A stretch of 14,007 bases of DNA from DATLFA01 sp039934635. GTDB lineage: Bacteria > Actinomycetota > Acidimicrobiia > Acidimicrobiales > WLNW01. Of this stretch, positions 13,676 through 14,007 are shown piece by piece. Location of the stretch: NCBI GenBank assembly GCA_039934635.1, contig JBDTLT010000141.1:1-14007 (forward strand). The letters run 5' to 3'. Each line of letters starts with the position of its first letter. Position 1 is the stretch's first letter. The notes under the pieces were generated by a model. That model saw only the letters and a program-made list of their open reading frames with translations. It was not told the origin of the DNA and ran no database searches. Position numbers and translations under genes: made by a program.

Positions 13676-14007
13676 ATGCTCGCGCGCCCGATCGACCTCC
13701 CTTCGATCCTGGCGCTCGACCTCGAGGATGCGGCAGCCGCAGCGGTTCTGCTCCCGGCGATCGAGCCCTTCGTCGACGAGGTGTCCTTCAACGGGGTGAC
13801 GAGCCAGGGCCCGGTCGCCGCGTACGTCGGCAAGCTGCTCACGCTCCTCGGGCGTCATGACGAAGCCGAACGGCGACACCTCGAGGCGCTGACGATGGTC
13901 GAGGCCTTCGGCTGGGAGTACCACCGCGCATCGACGCTGATCGCGCTGGCGAAGAATCGTGTCGCCGTGTCCGGACGTCTCGATGCCATCGCCGAGCGTT
14001 GGCTGGC
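13676..14007 (+). CDS. helical-repeat (TPR-like) regulator C-terminal part, truncated at the window end
   Basis: A frame open from 13598 to the window end, with candidate starts at ATG 13625 and 13676. From about 13694 it reads ILALDLEDAAAAAVLLPAIE, PVAAYVGKLLTLLGRHDEAE, RRHLEALTMVEAFGWEYHRA. This is the helical-repeat pattern near the C-terminus of AfsR/LuxR- and cyclase-type STAND proteins (G-VA-YLGLLA-TLGR-DEAE-HFE-AL). The ATPase and sensor domains that normally precede it are absent, because the sequence upstream of 13676 is not homologous and overlaps other remnants. It is thus probably another 5'-truncated gene; its 3' end lies outside the window. Confidence 0.6.
   Translation, partial: MLARPIDLPSILALDLEDAAAAAVLLPAIEPFVDEVSFNGVTSQGPVAAYVGKLLTLLGRHDEAERRHLEALTMVEAFGWEYHRASTLIALAKNRVAVSGRLDAIAERWL

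Noticed and set aside
13216..13842. A single 208-residue minus-strand protein
   Set aside because: Only two short parts have protein character and they belong to different families. The N-terminal third overlaps the plus-strand helical-repeat gene and looks like a shadow.
1..14007. CRISPR array, toxin-antitoxin pair, defence island, riboswitch or biosynthetic cluster
   Set aside because: No regularly spaced repeats, nuclease, restriction or toxin genes, conserved riboswitch cores or multi-gene biosynthetic sets were seen. The single KAS scrap is not a cluster.

Overview
This window looks like a high-GC actinobacterial chromosome segment, possibly from Acidimicrobiia or a related lineage. That placement is an inference from GC-rich codon use, GTG starts, the AfsR-like wHTH/AAA regulator and the tyrosine and serine recombinase types; nothing here fixes the taxon. 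I see no CRISPR array, no rRNA and no complete tRNA. Nor do I see an obvious new multi-gene system. The distinctive character is a small set of intact metabolic and regulatory genes flanked by a dense 'gene graveyard' of truncated and frameshifted mobile-element and metabolic genes.

Layout, left part (1-2850): a small membrane protein (minus strand); a heavily decayed plus-strand gene of an uncharacterised actinobacterial family (about 470-1160); an intact membrane-anchored cupredoxin (minus) with a hairpin terminator; a short SnoaL-like scrap; and a frameshifted C-terminal remnant of an alpha/beta hydrolase (minus).

Central part (2848-8182), the best-preserved block: an 843-aa winged-helix/NB-ARC-type ATPase/helical-repeat regulator (plus) converges, with a 19-bp overlap, on a two-gene minus-strand operon of an OsmC-family protein and a flavin-dependent monooxygenase 4 bp apart. 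A class I SAM-dependent methyltransferase is transcribed divergently from that operon. The 172-bp divergent spacer holds a near-perfect 38-bp nested dyad that could be a shared operator. The natural reading is a small redox/detoxification or small-molecule modification locus next to a regulator, but no substrate can be named.

Right part (8183-14007): about 830 bp with no convincing gene leads to a tRNA 3'-end remnant (candidate att site), a tandem 9-bp repeat, a small basic protein, and a tyrosine integrase that has lost its N-terminus. The integrase breakpoint coincides with the start of the C-terminal half of an ammonium transporter. Beyond it lie a frameshifted beta-ketoacyl synthase scrap, an intact universal-stress protein, and a complete 1337-bp IS3-family element with 28-bp inverted repeats. 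The right inverted repeat cuts off the 3' end of a frameshifted serine recombinase remnant. Next to that is a fragment of a hypothetical protein, and the window closes inside an N-terminally truncated helical-repeat (TPR-like) protein. The pattern fits an old integration site that has been rearranged several times.
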